A stretch of DNA of 64,000 bases from Geotrypetes seraphini. Lineage: Eukaryota; Chordata; Amphibia; Gymnophiona; Dermophiidae. Below are positions 1-9,945 of the stretch, piece by piece. Positions within the stretch are counted from its first letter, which is position 1; each line of letters begins with the position of its first letter. Position numbers and translations under genes: made by a program. The notes beneath the pieces were generated by a model. The model was not told where the DNA came from and did no database searches. It saw only the letters and a program-made list of their open reading frames with translations. The stretch is taken from positions 100,307,704-100,371,703 of the forward strand of contig NC_047088.1 in NCBI RefSeq assembly GCF_902459505.1, in the 5' to 3' direction.

Positions 1-46
1 AATTGTTGAGATTACATGTATTAAGTAGCTGATGTACGCTCTAGAA

Positions 47-150
47 TAAGGGTGGGCAACCGTGGGCCTCAAGAGCCACAACCCAATCAGGTTTTCAGGA
101 TTTGCCCAATGAATATACATAAGATCTAATTGCATACAATGGAACAGTGG
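47..150 (+). mobile_element. hAT-like MITE, left half only
   Basis: The stretch starts with a degraded copy of the terminal sequence CAGGGGTGGGCAAC and continues with GGTTTTCAGGATTT and an AT-rich segment holding ATGAATAT. These match, in order, the left half of the complete palindromic MITE at 47550-47733. The mirrored right half is not visible, so the copy is truncated or decayed. It is non-coding. The family assignment rests on the better copy, which has an 8-bp target duplication. Confidence 0.55.
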
Positions 151-574
151 TTTGAAGATTTTTCTAATTGGGAATCCAAAGGAACTAATACTTCCAGTAC
201 TTATCTAAATCAATGAGTCAGGTATTTATGGATAGCTGTCTCAGTGATAGGATTTTATAGGATTTGGAATAAGGAGACTGGGGTATCCAACCTGGGACCT
301 TGAAGAGATAAGAGAGGATGTTCAACCAAGGTCCCAGAAGAGGATTCCAAAAGAGGAGTTTAATAAAGAAGCTTGGTCAAGATGCAAGAAATCAACATAA
401 AGAACTGGTGGGACTTTATCAACTGATTTTGTGCTTTGTTCTAGTTTGCTCTTTATCTTCTTTCACCCTGTATATACTTTATTTGGGGGGGAGTCACTAA
501 ATAAAAATATACTTGCTTAGATACCCCAGGTATGAACTTGTACTTTTTCAGAGCTCTGTGGTGTTTTCTTATTA
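151..574. other. unannotated AT-rich stretch
   Basis: I see no recognisable gene or repeat family here. A 60-codon open frame at 318-500 (+) has no recognisable domain, lies in AT-rich DNA and is probably chance. Confidence 0.5.
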
Positions 575-1436
575 TCAACTATAATAAAAGGCTAAGCGCA
601 CATGCGCTGTTGAAAGATCGTGATTCCTGGTGGCGTGAGGTGTGCTTCTGTGCTAGTCCTCACGGCGCCTGTGCTAGCTGGAGGCGCGTGAGTGTGCAGA
701 AGACGCCAGTGACTCCTCCCTCCCGCTGCCGCTCCTCTTCAAAGCGGCCTGCTGAGGTTCGCCAGCCGCTGTAGCGAACCTCGCAGGCCGCTCTCCACCT
801 TCCCGATATGGTGCTGAAGAAGGAGCCAGGGTTGCCGCTGCTGCTACACTCACAGTCTTCCTGCAGCCCCGCCCACCGCAATTAAGCAGGAGAACCTGCT
901 CGACGATCTGGGCCGAGAGGTGAATGATGCAGCCCCTGTCCTAGACCGACACCAGCTCCAGTTGGAGGGATGGAGGTGGGGGTGGAAACGGAAGGGGGCC
1001 ACGGGGCAGGCAGGCATTGCACAACAGGGGACCGGGGGAGAGGGAAAGGGGGCTGCTTTGGGGGAAGGGGGGCAGACAGCAATCATCAGGGGGGAACAGA
1101 AGGGGGCCACAGAGCACGCAGGCATGGCACAACAGGGGAAGAGGGAAAGGGGGCTGCTGTGGGGGGAGGGGTGTGCTAGGGGCAGACAGCAATCATCGGG
1201 GGGAACAGAAGAGGGCCACGGAGCACGCAGGCATGGCACAACAGGGGGAGAGGGAAAGAGGGCTGCTGGGGGGAGGGGTGCGCTGGGAAGGGGGGAGACA
1301 GAAGGGGGCCAGGGAGAGACACAGACAGAATGAATGACAGACAGACAGACAGCGTCCAAGGAGAGAGAGACAAAGAAAAAAACCCAGACAGACATCTGCT
1401 CTAGCACCCGTTAATGTAACGGGCTTAAAGACTAGT
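575..1436 (+). mobile_element. non-autonomous Helitron
   Basis: The left end begins with TC and within a few bases reads TATAATAAAAGGC followed by the palindrome GCGCACATGCGC, which resembles Helitron 5' ends. The right end has a perfect 7-bp stem, CCCGTTA / TAACGGG (1407-1423, 3-base loop), followed eight bases later by CTAGT (1432-1436), the CTRRT terminus of Helitrons. The base before the element is A and the base after it is T, as expected for insertion between A and T without target duplication. The 862-bp body has no Rep/helicase coding sequence, so it is non-autonomous. Its interior is a G-rich tandem array described separately. The long proline-rich or glycine-rich open frames in it are products of that array. 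Confidence 0.8.
970..1330. repeat. G-rich tandem array inside the Helitron, about 3 units of about 110 bp
   Basis: The marker GGCAGACAGCAATCATC occurs at about 1071 and 1181, and the block with GGGGCCACGGAGCACG, GGCATGGCACAACAGGG and AGAGGGAAAG recurs three times. The unit is about 95-110 bp, with small differences between copies. The period does not preserve a coding frame and the array belongs to the Helitron body. Confidence 0.75.
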
Positions 1437-1469
1437 TGTGTATAATTTCAGTTAAGGCCTTGATACATA

Positions 1470-3088
1470 TTGCTAAATATGAAGAGAAACTAGCTAAAGA
1501 GGCATAAACTCATAGTAAAATTTTTTAGGTACATCAGAATCAGAAAAATTGTGAGGGAATCTGGGGGATCATTGGATGATCAAGAAGCAAAATGGGTGCT
1601 CAGGGAGAATAAGATCATAGTGGAGAGACTGAATGAATTCTTTGTTTTGGTCTTTACAGAAAAAGATGTAGGAGATCTACCTGAACCTACAAAGATGCCT
1701 ACAATTGATTTATCCTATATGGTATTCCCCCCCCCCTTTTCCCTTTTATTAATTATTACTTGCCTTGTCATATCCTTCCTGCTGTTCCTTCCTTTTATGT
1801 GCTCTTTCTTAACAAATTGTAGTTCTTCTCTTTTTTCCTATTGTTCTCATGTCACAACCACAACCAATTATGTCAGTCTTGGAAGGCCTATGTTCATTAT
1901 TTGTTGTTTGTTCCCTATTCATATTTAAATTTTTAATGTACAATGCTTTGTATTCCAAGAGAAGCGTTTTATCAAAGTTTAATAAACTATGAAACTATGA
2001 AATGGCTATTTTTCTCAATGGAGGAGGGTAAATAGTGGAGTGCCGCAGGGATCTGTTCTGGGATCGGTGCTATTTAATTTATTTATAAACGATCTGGAAA
2101 TTGGAATGATGAATGAGGTGATTAAATTTGCATATGATACTAAACTTTTCCAAAGTTGTTAAAATGTTTGCGTATTGTAAAAAATTGCAGGCAGATCTTA
2201 GGAAATTGGAAGACTGGGTATTAAAATGGCAGATGAAACTTAATGATGATAAATACAACGTGATGCACATTAGGAAGAATAACCCAAATCATAGGGTCCA
2301 CCTTGGGGTTCAACACCCAAGAACAAGATCTGGGTGGCATTATAGAAAATAAGCTGAAACATTCTGCCCAATGTGTGATGGCTGCCAAAAAAGCAAGCAA
2401 GATGCTAGGAATTATTAGAAAAGGGATGGTAAACAAGACTAGGAATGTTATAATGCCTCTGTATTGCTACTTGATGCGACCTCACCTTGAGTATTGAATT
2501 CAGTTCTGGTTGCCTTATCTAAAAAAAGAAATAGCAGAACTAGAAAAGATTCAAAGAAGAGCAACCAAGATGATAAAGGGGATGTAATTCCTCTCATATG
2601 AGGAAAGAATAAAGAGGTTAGGGCTCTTCAGCTTGGAAAAGAAATGGCTGAGGGGAGATGTGATTGAAGTCTACAAAATCCTGAGTGATGTAAAACAGTA
2701 CAAGTGAATCAATGTTTTACTCCATCCAAAATTACAAAGACTAGGGGGACGCTTGATGAAGTTACAGGGAAATACTTTTAAAACCAATAGGAGGAAATAT
2801 TTTTTCACTCAGAATAGTTAAGCTCTGGAATGTATTGCTAGAGGATGTGGTTTGAGCAGTTAACGTAGCAGGTTTAAAAAAAGGTTTAGACAAGTTCCTG
2901 GAGGAAAAGTCTATAGTCTGCTATTGCGACAGACATGAGGGAAGCCACTGCTTGCCCTGGATTGGTAGCATGGAATGTTGCTACTATTTGGTTTGTTGCC
3001 AGGTACCTGTGACCTGGATTTGCCACTGGGCTAGATGGATCATTGGTTTGACCCAGTAAGGCTATTCTTATATTCTTATTCATCAGAT
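1470..3088 (+). mobile_element. CR1-type LINE, 5'-truncated and interrupted
   Basis: 1551-1690 encodes the endonuclease-RT linker typical of CR1 (RLNEFFVLVFTEKDVGDLP). After a foreign insert (1726-2008) the RT resumes with [20 protein letters not shown] and a catalytic region that reads FAYD instead of FADD. It then runs through the thumb/C-terminal region (about 2360-2900) with several stops and frameshifts. A stretch of RT between linker and palm is missing. The 3' end at 3040-3088 has the CR1 sequence about a GACCCAGTAAGG terminus and a degenerate ATTCTTAT tail. This is a dead copy that was never intact at this locus. Confidence 0.8.
1726..2008 (+). mobile_element. 3' tail of another retroposon inserted in the CR1
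   Basis: A run of C is followed by a T-rich 3'-UTR-like sequence that ends in AAGTTTAATAAACTATGAAACTATGAAA, an octamer-type tail (written here across two tail repeats) of the kind that ends CR1/L2-class LINEs and LINE-mobilised SINEs. It separates two parts of the CR1 copy. No coding domain is visible. The family is uncertain. Confidence 0.45.
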
Positions 3089-3966
3089 CCTCTTTTAATT
3101 TTATTTTTGTGCAGTTTTTCTCTACGTTTTGTGTACCTCTCTGCAGCTGCCTCTCTAAATAATAATACAAGAAAGAACTACAATACAAGAATAATAATAT
3201 AAGAAAGAACTACAATGAAACAAAAGAAACAGCAAAGTCAATTCCAGGCTTCTGGTGTCATTTAATGTAGTTATTGATTATACTATGGCAGGATGCAATC
3301 TATTGTTAGACTACTGCCATAACTATTGTTGCTTCTTCCCTGAGAATTATTCAAACTTTTTCAGCTTTCTCTTTGGAGAGAAGGCTTTTGTTTTGCTCTC
3401 AGTCTCACTAACATCCTCTCACCCCTTCCCTTTTCCATTGCGTGAAAGAGTAGTGTTGTGACTCACTAATGAAGCATCTCCCATTAAGAATTATTAAAGA
3501 AACCCCGGAGTTATGTAATGATGATATAATTATCCCAACAGCAGTGAGACAGGGATAGTCCAAAGTAAATAAAGCAACTGGGTCATCTCTTCCAAGTCAT
3601 AAAAAAAGTCTTATGAAGACTTGGGGACTAAAAGATTTATTTGCCCATAGTCCAGAAGGGATATGAGGGGACAAATAACTCATTTAGAGGATAAAGAGAT
3701 TCAAAGTAAAAATGACTTATCTGCATATAGATGAAAAGGGAGACTCCTAGAATAAAAAACTTATCTATACATACATTTAAGAGAAGCTTGGGAGCTAAAT
3801 TAGCTATTTATAAAATTGAGGCAAGTAGCACCTTCTAGATTAACCAATTTATTGAACTAGAGTCTAGCACTTTCTAGAGACATTACGGTGTGAGCCAGTA
3901 TCAGAATCCACATTATCAGAGTCTCTTAGGAAGACATGGGGAGTTAAAGGAGTCATGTACTTATAA
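3089..3966. other. unannotated stretch
   Basis: No gene or named repeat is recognised. It holds a short AATAATA/AAGAAAGAACTAC duplication near 3170-3220. The open frames at 2886-3188 (-) and 3255-3461 (+) show no domain. Confidence 0.5.
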
Positions 3967-4140
3967 ACTAAATGGGGATTTGAAGAACAAAGAGATCATC
4001 TGCCTCTAAACAAAAGAGGAATAAAGGAGACAGTACTATAAAATAAAGAAGTTGAGAAACATTGCTTTATAGTACTGTTTCTTTTTTCATCTTATGTTTA
4101 GAGGCAGAAGATCTCTTTGTTCTCCAAATCCCCATTTAGT
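3967..4140. repeat. long near-perfect inverted repeat (about 72-bp arms)
   Basis: The left arm (from ACTAAATGGGGATTTG at 3967) through GACAGTACTATAAA is repeated in reverse complement from TTTATAGTACTGTTTC to CAAATCCCCATTTAGT at 4140. Only a few mismatches are visible and the loop is about 20 bases. It could be a compact palindromic MITE or a foldback duplication. No target-site duplication is obvious. It is non-coding. Confidence 0.75.
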
Positions 4141-4525
4141 CACATGTAATGTAATGTAATGTAATTTATTTCTTATATACCGCTACATCCGTTAGGTTCT
4201 AAGCGGTTTACAGAAAATATACATTAAGATTAGAAATAGGAAAGGTACTTGAAAAATTTCCTTACTGTCCCGAAGGCTCACAATCTAACTAAAGTACCTG
4301 GAGGGTAATAGAGAAGTGAAAAGTAGAGTTAGAGGAAAAATAAAAATAAAATAAACATTTTAACAAGACAGCATTGATCTAAATACTTTGGGAGGTAGAA
4401 GAGAGGAGAGAAAGGAATAGAAGCAGAAATTTAAATGATAGAAATAGAACAAAACAAAGACAAAACGCAAAACAATAGATAAGATTAAAGATAAATCATA
4501 AGCTGGAAAGAAAAATAAAATAAAA
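4141..4525 (-). mobile_element. L2-type LINE 3' end
   Basis: After a short ATGTA repeat the sequence reads, on the minus strand, GTAAACCGCTTAGAACC followed by a 'cggtatataagaaataaa' type terminus. This ending recurs in the clearly coding L2 copies of this window (for example near 57860 and 60090). Only the 3' UTR is present. No RT is visible. Confidence 0.6.
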
Positions 4526-4849
4526 CTTTGTCTTCAATCCACGGTTTCAGCGTCAGTGATGAAGTGGAGCAAGTAAGTTTAGGAGGAGCGATGACGTTTC
4601 CAGAAAAAGGGCTTCTTCAGGGAAGAGACTTGGCCAACAGTCCCAGGATGTCTATGTCTCCTCCCCTGCGATGTTCTCCCATCCATGCATTCCCTCCCAG
4701 ACACACTGCCCGTGCCCCAGCCGCTCCAAGGAGGCTGCCCCAGATGAGGCCCACGGTGAATGCAGGATTCTCTCCTCTGCGGGAAAGCCGCCCGGAGCCG
4801 ACAGTCGATCTTCATAGCGGATTGCAGGGGGGGAAGAGTTCACACTCTT
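4526..4849. other. GC-rich lead-in to the tandem array
   Basis: This stretch is richer in GC and CpG than its surroundings. It carries a 108-codon open frame (4528-4854, +) without a recognisable domain. Its last part (from about 4810) is already similar to the tandem unit that follows, so I do not call it a gene. Confidence 0.4.
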
Positions 4850-5770
4850 GGTAGGATCGGGTCTGTGTTCTCTCGGTGGTTGTGGCTGGTCTCGTTGCTG
4901 CTTAGGTGTAAAAGCAGTTGATCTCCACTGCTGCTGATATTTAAAAGCAGGCAGATTGATCTCTCCAATGGACTGCAGGGGGAGGAGTTCACAATCCTGG
5001 CAGGATCGGGTCTGTGGGCTCTTGGTGGTTGCGGTAGGTCTCGCTGCTGCTTGTATGTAAAAGCAGTTGTTTTTCTACTGCTGCTGATATTTAAAGCAGG
5101 TAAATTGATCTCTTAAACGGGATATAAGGGGAGGAGCTCTCGATAGTGGCGGCTGGTCTTGGTGCTGTTTAGGTGTAAACGCAGTTGATCTCCTCCTTCT
5201 GATGATATTTAAAAGCAAGCATATTGATTTTTCCAACGGAATGCTGGGGGAAGAGCTTACTTGTCTGGCTGGATCAGGGCAAAGGGCTCTCGGTAATGGT
5301 GGCTGGTCCTGTTGCTGCTTAGGTGTAAAAAACAGTTGATCTTCCTAGTGGACTGCAGAGGGAGGTGGAGCTCACACTCTTGGTTGGATCGGGTCTGTGG
5401 GCTCTTGGTAGTTGCGGATAGTTCCGCTGCTGCTGAGGTGTAAAAGCAGTTAATTTCCCACTGTTGCTGATATTTAAAAGTAGGTAGATTGATCTCTCCA
5501 ATGGACTGCAGAGGGAGGAGCTCACATGCCTGGCTGGATCGGGGCAAAGGGCTCTTGGTAGTGGTGGCTGGTCCTGCTGCTGCTTAGGTGTAAAAGCAGT
5601 TGATTTTCCTAGCGGACTGCAGGGAGGGTGGAGCTCATATTTTTGCATATTTTTGACTGTGGGTTTTTGGTGGGTTGGTCCCGTTGCTGCTGGGTGTAAA
5701 AGCAATTGATCTCCCACTGCTACTGATATTTAAAAGCAGGCAGATTGTCCAGGGAGAGGAGCTCTGCACT
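4850..5770. repeat. tandem satellite with alternating long and short units
   Basis: The marker GGTGTAAAAGCAGTTGATCT, or a close variant, occurs at about 4905, 5055, 5170, 5318, 5436, 5586 and 5693. The spacings are about 150, 115, 148, 118, 150 and 107 bp. Long units contain an extra segment of about 35 bp (with GCTGATATTTAAAAGCAGG) that short units lack. The true period is therefore a dimer of about 265 bp, repeated about three times. The minus-strand open frames 5257-5547 and 5319-5717 follow the array and show the same peptide pieces twice. I see no sign that they are genes. Confidence 0.8.
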
Positions 5771-6019
5771 CAAACTGCCATCCTCCTCGCCTCCAAGTTC
5801 CGGATGTAGATGTAGATGTCTATAAGTAAAGTCAAGTACCTTCTAAGTTAAATAAATTTAAACTGAGTTTCTTCAAGCTCCAATTATCAGAGATTAAAAA
5901 CTGACTTATTCTAAGTACAAAATAGAAAATAAAGTTACTTTTTCTACCTTGTCCATAAACTGTAATGTACCTTTAATGTCTAATATAGCTGACTGTTTTG
6001 TGTCTACTGGGCCAGCCCT
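5771..6019. other. unannotated spacer
   Basis: AT-rich sequence between the satellite and a CR1 copy. Nothing is recognised. Confidence 0.5.
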
Positions 6020-7062
6020 GGCTCGCTGTTGCCCCTAGAACTTTTAGTTTGCCTAGTGGTAAACGGTACTCCTTCTGAAACGTCGGAGGTATTTAGTGGA
6101 GTACCACAGGGATTGGTCCTCGGTCCAATCCTATTTAATATCTTCGTATGGGATCTGCCTCAGGGACTTCAGCGTAAAATTGCATTATTTGCCGATGATG
6201 CTAAATTATGCAATGTAGTGGGTGGAGGTACCGTGCCCGACACTATGACACAGGACCTACTTTTACTGAAACAATGGTCTACTATTTGGCAACTGAGTTT
6301 TAATGCCAAGAAGTGTAAAGTTATGCACCTTGGTAGCGGAAACCCATGCAGAACCTACACTCTGAATGGTGAGACCTTAACTAGAACTGTTACAGAATGG
6401 GACCTGGGAGTAATCATTACTGAAGATATGAAGACGGCCAATCAAGTGGAGAAAGCTTCATCCAAGGCTAGACAAATGCTGGGTTGCATTCGGAGAAGTT
6501 TCGTCAGTCGAAAGCCCGAAGTGGTAATGCCGCTGTACAGGTCCATGGTGAGACCACATCTGGAATATTGTGTTCAATTTTGGAGGCCACACTATCAAAA
6601 GGATGTGCTGAGAATGGAATCGGTTCAGTGAATGGCCACTAGGATGGTCTCAGGACTCAAGGATCTCCCATATGAAGAACGCCTAGGTAAGTTGCAGCTA
6701 TACACTCTCGAGGAACGCAGAGAGGGGAGACATGATAGAGACGTTCAAATATGTTACTGGCCGTATTGAGGTGGAAGAAGACATCTTTTTCCTCACAGGC
6801 CTATGACGACAAGAGGGCATCCGCTAAAAATCAGGGATGGGAGATTTCATGGTGACACTAGGAAGTATTTCTTCACCGAAAAGGTGGTTGATCGATGGAA
6901 TGATCTTCCACTTCAGGTAGTAGAGACCAATAACGTGCTCGATTTTAAGAATAAATGGGATAAACATGTGGGTTCACTTCGAGGAAGTGCTTAGGGGGGT
7001 GGGTTATTCGAGTGGACAGACTTGTTGGGCCGACGGCCCTTTTCTGCCATCATACTCTATGT
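6020..7062 (+). mobile_element. CR1-type LINE, 3' part with RT
   Basis: 6029-6631 is open and encodes the RT palm and thumb: GVPQGLVLGPILFNIFVWDL, the catalytic LFADDAKLC with both aspartates, FNAKKCKVMHLG, and the CR1 hallmark VMPLYRSMVRPHLEYCVQFW. A stop follows, then frameshifted C-terminal sequence with DTRKYFFTEKVVDRWNDLP at about 6855-6910. The 3' end holds GACTTGTTGGGCCGACGGCC and an ATGTTTCT-type tail. The copy is 5'-truncated because endonuclease and ORF1 are absent. It is a different CR1 subfamily from the 9946-11010 copy, judging by its 3' end. Confidence 0.88.
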
Positions 7063-7696
7063 TTCTATGTAACCCTATGCAAGGGTGGAGTAGAGAAGAA
7101 AGGTTTAATAGGCCCATAAACGAAAGAGGAGAATTGGTAGAAATAAAAACTCATCTTCCTAGAATTTGGAGGATATTAAAAATAAGTAGGCCAAAAGGCA
7201 ATTCACACACAGATACAGGCACACCTGTTCTATGTTTTCCTGGGATATCAGTGTCACCACCGATACAGTGGGGGGAGGCAATGAAGGGAGGGGTAGGAAA
7301 CTCACAAACAGGTCAGCACAGACACCCTGGAAGTCTAAATTTAGAAGAGACCTTATAATCATTTCCAAGAAGGAGGAGTCTAATTAATCAGAGGCTTTTT
7401 AATTCTTCTGCTTGCGGGCATAAGATGAGAAACAAAACCAATTTATGATTCAGGACACCTTGAGATTCCTGCCTTCAGATCTGTTTCCAAAGACAATTAG
7501 ATGCTGTGGTGACTGGAGTATTCATTAACTCTTCCAGTCCTTTTCTGTAGACAAGAATACATATCACACAAGAAAACAGCACAAATGGCTAAAGAGCAGA
7601 TTTTCATCAGAACCCTACATAGGTATAACACTGGTACACATAAAGAATGAATACAGCAGGACTCAGAAAATTAGATTTTTTTAAAGGTACACTTAA
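7063..7696. other. unannotated stretch
   Basis: No repeat family or gene is recognised. Open frames on both strands around 6966-7368 lack domains. The sequence is of average composition. Confidence 0.45.
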
Positions 7697-7905
7697 TAAG
7701 AACATAAGAAGTTGCCTCCACTGGGTCAGACCAGAGGTCCATCATGCCCAGTGGTCCGCTCCCGTGGCGGCCCATCAAGTCCACGACCTGTGAAGTGGTT
7801 TCTGACTATTTCTGTAACCTACCTCCACTTCTATCTGTACCCCTCAATCCCCTTTTCTTTCAGGAACCTATCCAGACCCTCCTTGAACCCCTATTTAATA
7901 AAAGT
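7697..7905 (-). mobile_element. CR1 3' end fragment
   Basis: Starting with AAGAACATAAGAAGTTGCC, this is the reverse complement of the 3' terminus seen at 10880-11010, including the CCATCATGCCCAGTGGTCCG segment and the last codons of the ORF. It is heavily 5'-truncated, at about 210 bp. Confidence 0.85.
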
Positions 7906-8571
7906 TTGAGCTATGAAATAAAATATTTTTGACACATGTGCACCTAGAAATAAGACCTAAAAAAGAGGAAACAAAGGAAGATGATATTTAAAACATTCTA
8001 AAGTATTTTTATTGGGAGGCTTTCAAGGTTTTCTGATTAAAGAGGGGGGGAATAGGACTTTGTATACAGCCATTTTTGTGGTTACACATTCAAGGTGGTT
8101 TATGTATATACAGGTACTTATTTTGTATCTAGGGTAAAGGAGGATTAAGTGATTTTGCTATGATAGCAAGCAGCAGTGCTGGGGGTTTGATCAAACAACT
8201 TCAGATTCCCTAATATTGTAATTGAGGCTGTGAACATTTTCTTTTCTTGTTTTTGTGATCCAGGTTGGAATGGGATATGAACTGGCAACCTACCACATGC
8301 CAGTGTAGCATACTTTTTGCAGCACAGTTTTGAGGTGTACTGGCAAAACTGAGCAAGAGAAGGGCAGCATACAGCATCAAAAGCTCACTGCAGTGGTGAA
8401 ATACAGGAACTGCATGTATTTATCATATAATGGCCACCAGAAACCAGTGAGCTGGGTTCAGCTGGATCAGGTGGGTAATGGCAGCATATCCTTACTCCCT
8501 GTCACCCCTCTTGCAGCAGCATAGTGGGCCATGTCCTCCTTATCTGCCATTCAGAGCCTGACTGATGTTTT
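7906..8571. other. unannotated stretch with a possible tRNA-SINE trace
   Basis: The minus strand around 8260-8310 has GGTTGCCAGTTCATATCCC, which resembles a tRNA B box, but no convincing A box is placed correctly. No gene is recognised. The 64-codon frame at 8330-8524 has no domain. Confidence 0.35.
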
Positions 8572-9212
8572 TGTTAGAAACGATCACAGGTATATTACAC
8601 CTGTATTAATGCAAGACACCCCAATGAAGCAGCAAAGGAGTTTATTGTTATGCTTCTTGCAAGAAGGGTGTCCAACAAAGGCAGGCACACTCTTCCCTTT
8701 TTCAGCATCAACTTATATATTTTCTGAACATAATTTTCCTGTCCATCAAATCCTGTCCACTTCTCTCAGTGGGGAAGACAAAAGTCTCCCCTCAACCCAA
8801 GTATCCCACGTGCTAAGAAACCCCCCCCCCCCCACTCCTGTTTAAAGTTTTCCTTACATTCTACAAGACTTGGGTCAGCATGCCCCCCCCCCTTTCAACA
8901 GCCCTGATACCCAGATGCTCAACTCCCCTATCGTTGTTCTGCAGACCCTCACCTCCTCCCTTCTGTCCACTATCAGCAACTTGCTGACTCATAATTCAAC
9001 TGCCCCATGGTCCCCCCCCCTTTTCACATTACAGTATAATGTTAAAAAGTACAAAAATACATTTTGTTATTCTATTCAAGCTCTTAAGAATACAGATGCA
9101 TTCTATCTTTGTAATCCACTAAGCATATGCAAGATCATAACCTCTGATTACCTTATTCCTAACCAACGAATCACCATATAAATCAACACTTTTCAGAAAG
9201 TTAGCCCTAACA
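8572..9212 (-). mobile_element. solo LTR-like fossil of an endogenous retrovirus
   Basis: On the minus strand the order of signals is that of an LTR. A long 5' part (U3) is followed by a TATATAAG box at about 8710, then a polyadenylation signal AATAAA with CTCCTTTGCTGCTTC just after it (about 8620-8650), then a short U5 ending in CTAACA. The ends TGTTAG and CTAACA mirror each other at 8572 and 9212. No gag, pol or env-like sequence is adjacent on either side, so it looks like a solo LTR, old and without coding capacity. The outer boundary at 9212 is inferred from the terminal inverted repeat. Target duplication is not clear. Confidence 0.55.
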
Positions 9213-9657
9213 TATTCTGACAATATATATCTATATAATGCCTGTAACAATATAAAATCTACAAGCCCCTATTCCTGACATTACCCTATATGCACCAATT
9301 AATATATCAATGAGCATGTGTGTGTTATGTTATCTATTCCTTAAATTATGTGTTAATACCTTTCTCTCACTGTCTCTATATATTATTACATCCTGCAATA
9401 ATTAACACCATGCAAACGTTTGATAAATAATATATGAGTACATAAACTCTCTTATATTATAAAGTTATTTCCAGTTATATTTCTCACAATTTGAACTGCA
9501 AGGGATACTCAGCAGCCATATGGTTGAAATCAAGAACTGGTCCAGGATGGCAGAAGAGGAGGACACAGCTTGACATAATTTAGTTTGGTTTATTAAAATT
9601 TGATATACTGCTTAGCCAGTAGATTCTCAGTGGTGAACAATTACAAAAAAACAAATA
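9213..9657. other. unannotated AT-rich stretch
   Basis: Very AT-rich sequence with no gene or named repeat. If the LTR end at 9212 is wrong, part of this could belong to its U3. Confidence 0.45.
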
Positions 9658-9937
9658 TAGAACATAAGAATAGCCTTACTGGGTCAGACCAATGGTCCAT
9701 CTAGCCTAGTAGCCCGACCTCATAGTGGACAATCCAAGTCACTAGTACCTGGCAGAAACCCAAAGAGTAGCAATATTCCATGCTTCTGATCCAGGGCAAG
9801 CAGTGGCTTCCATGTCTGTCTCGATAACAACTATGGACTTTTCTTCCAGGGAATTGTCCAAACCTTTTTTTAAAACCAGCTACATTATAACACATCCATA
9901 TATCCATTAGAGAAAAAAAAAATATCCCATACATTAC
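9658..9937 (-). mobile_element. CR1 3' end fragment
   Basis: It begins with GAACATAAGAATAGCC and continues with the reverse complement of a CR1 3' terminus of the same subfamily as 2890-3088 (CCAGTAAGG terminus, GGGCAAGCAGTGGCTTCC segment). It lies head to head with the next CR1 copy, with only about 10 bp between them. Confidence 0.85.
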
Positions 9938-9945
9938 TCAGACTG

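Noticed and set aside
850-1407. 185-codon proline/serine-rich minus-strand frame and its neighbours on both strands
   Set aside because: It lies in the G-rich tandem array of a Helitron. Frames stay open because of composition, with no domain and no conservation signal.
4905-5720. CRISPR-like regular spacing of a 20-bp word
   Set aside because: The sequence between the words is itself repeated, so it is a satellite with dimeric units. The context is vertebrate.
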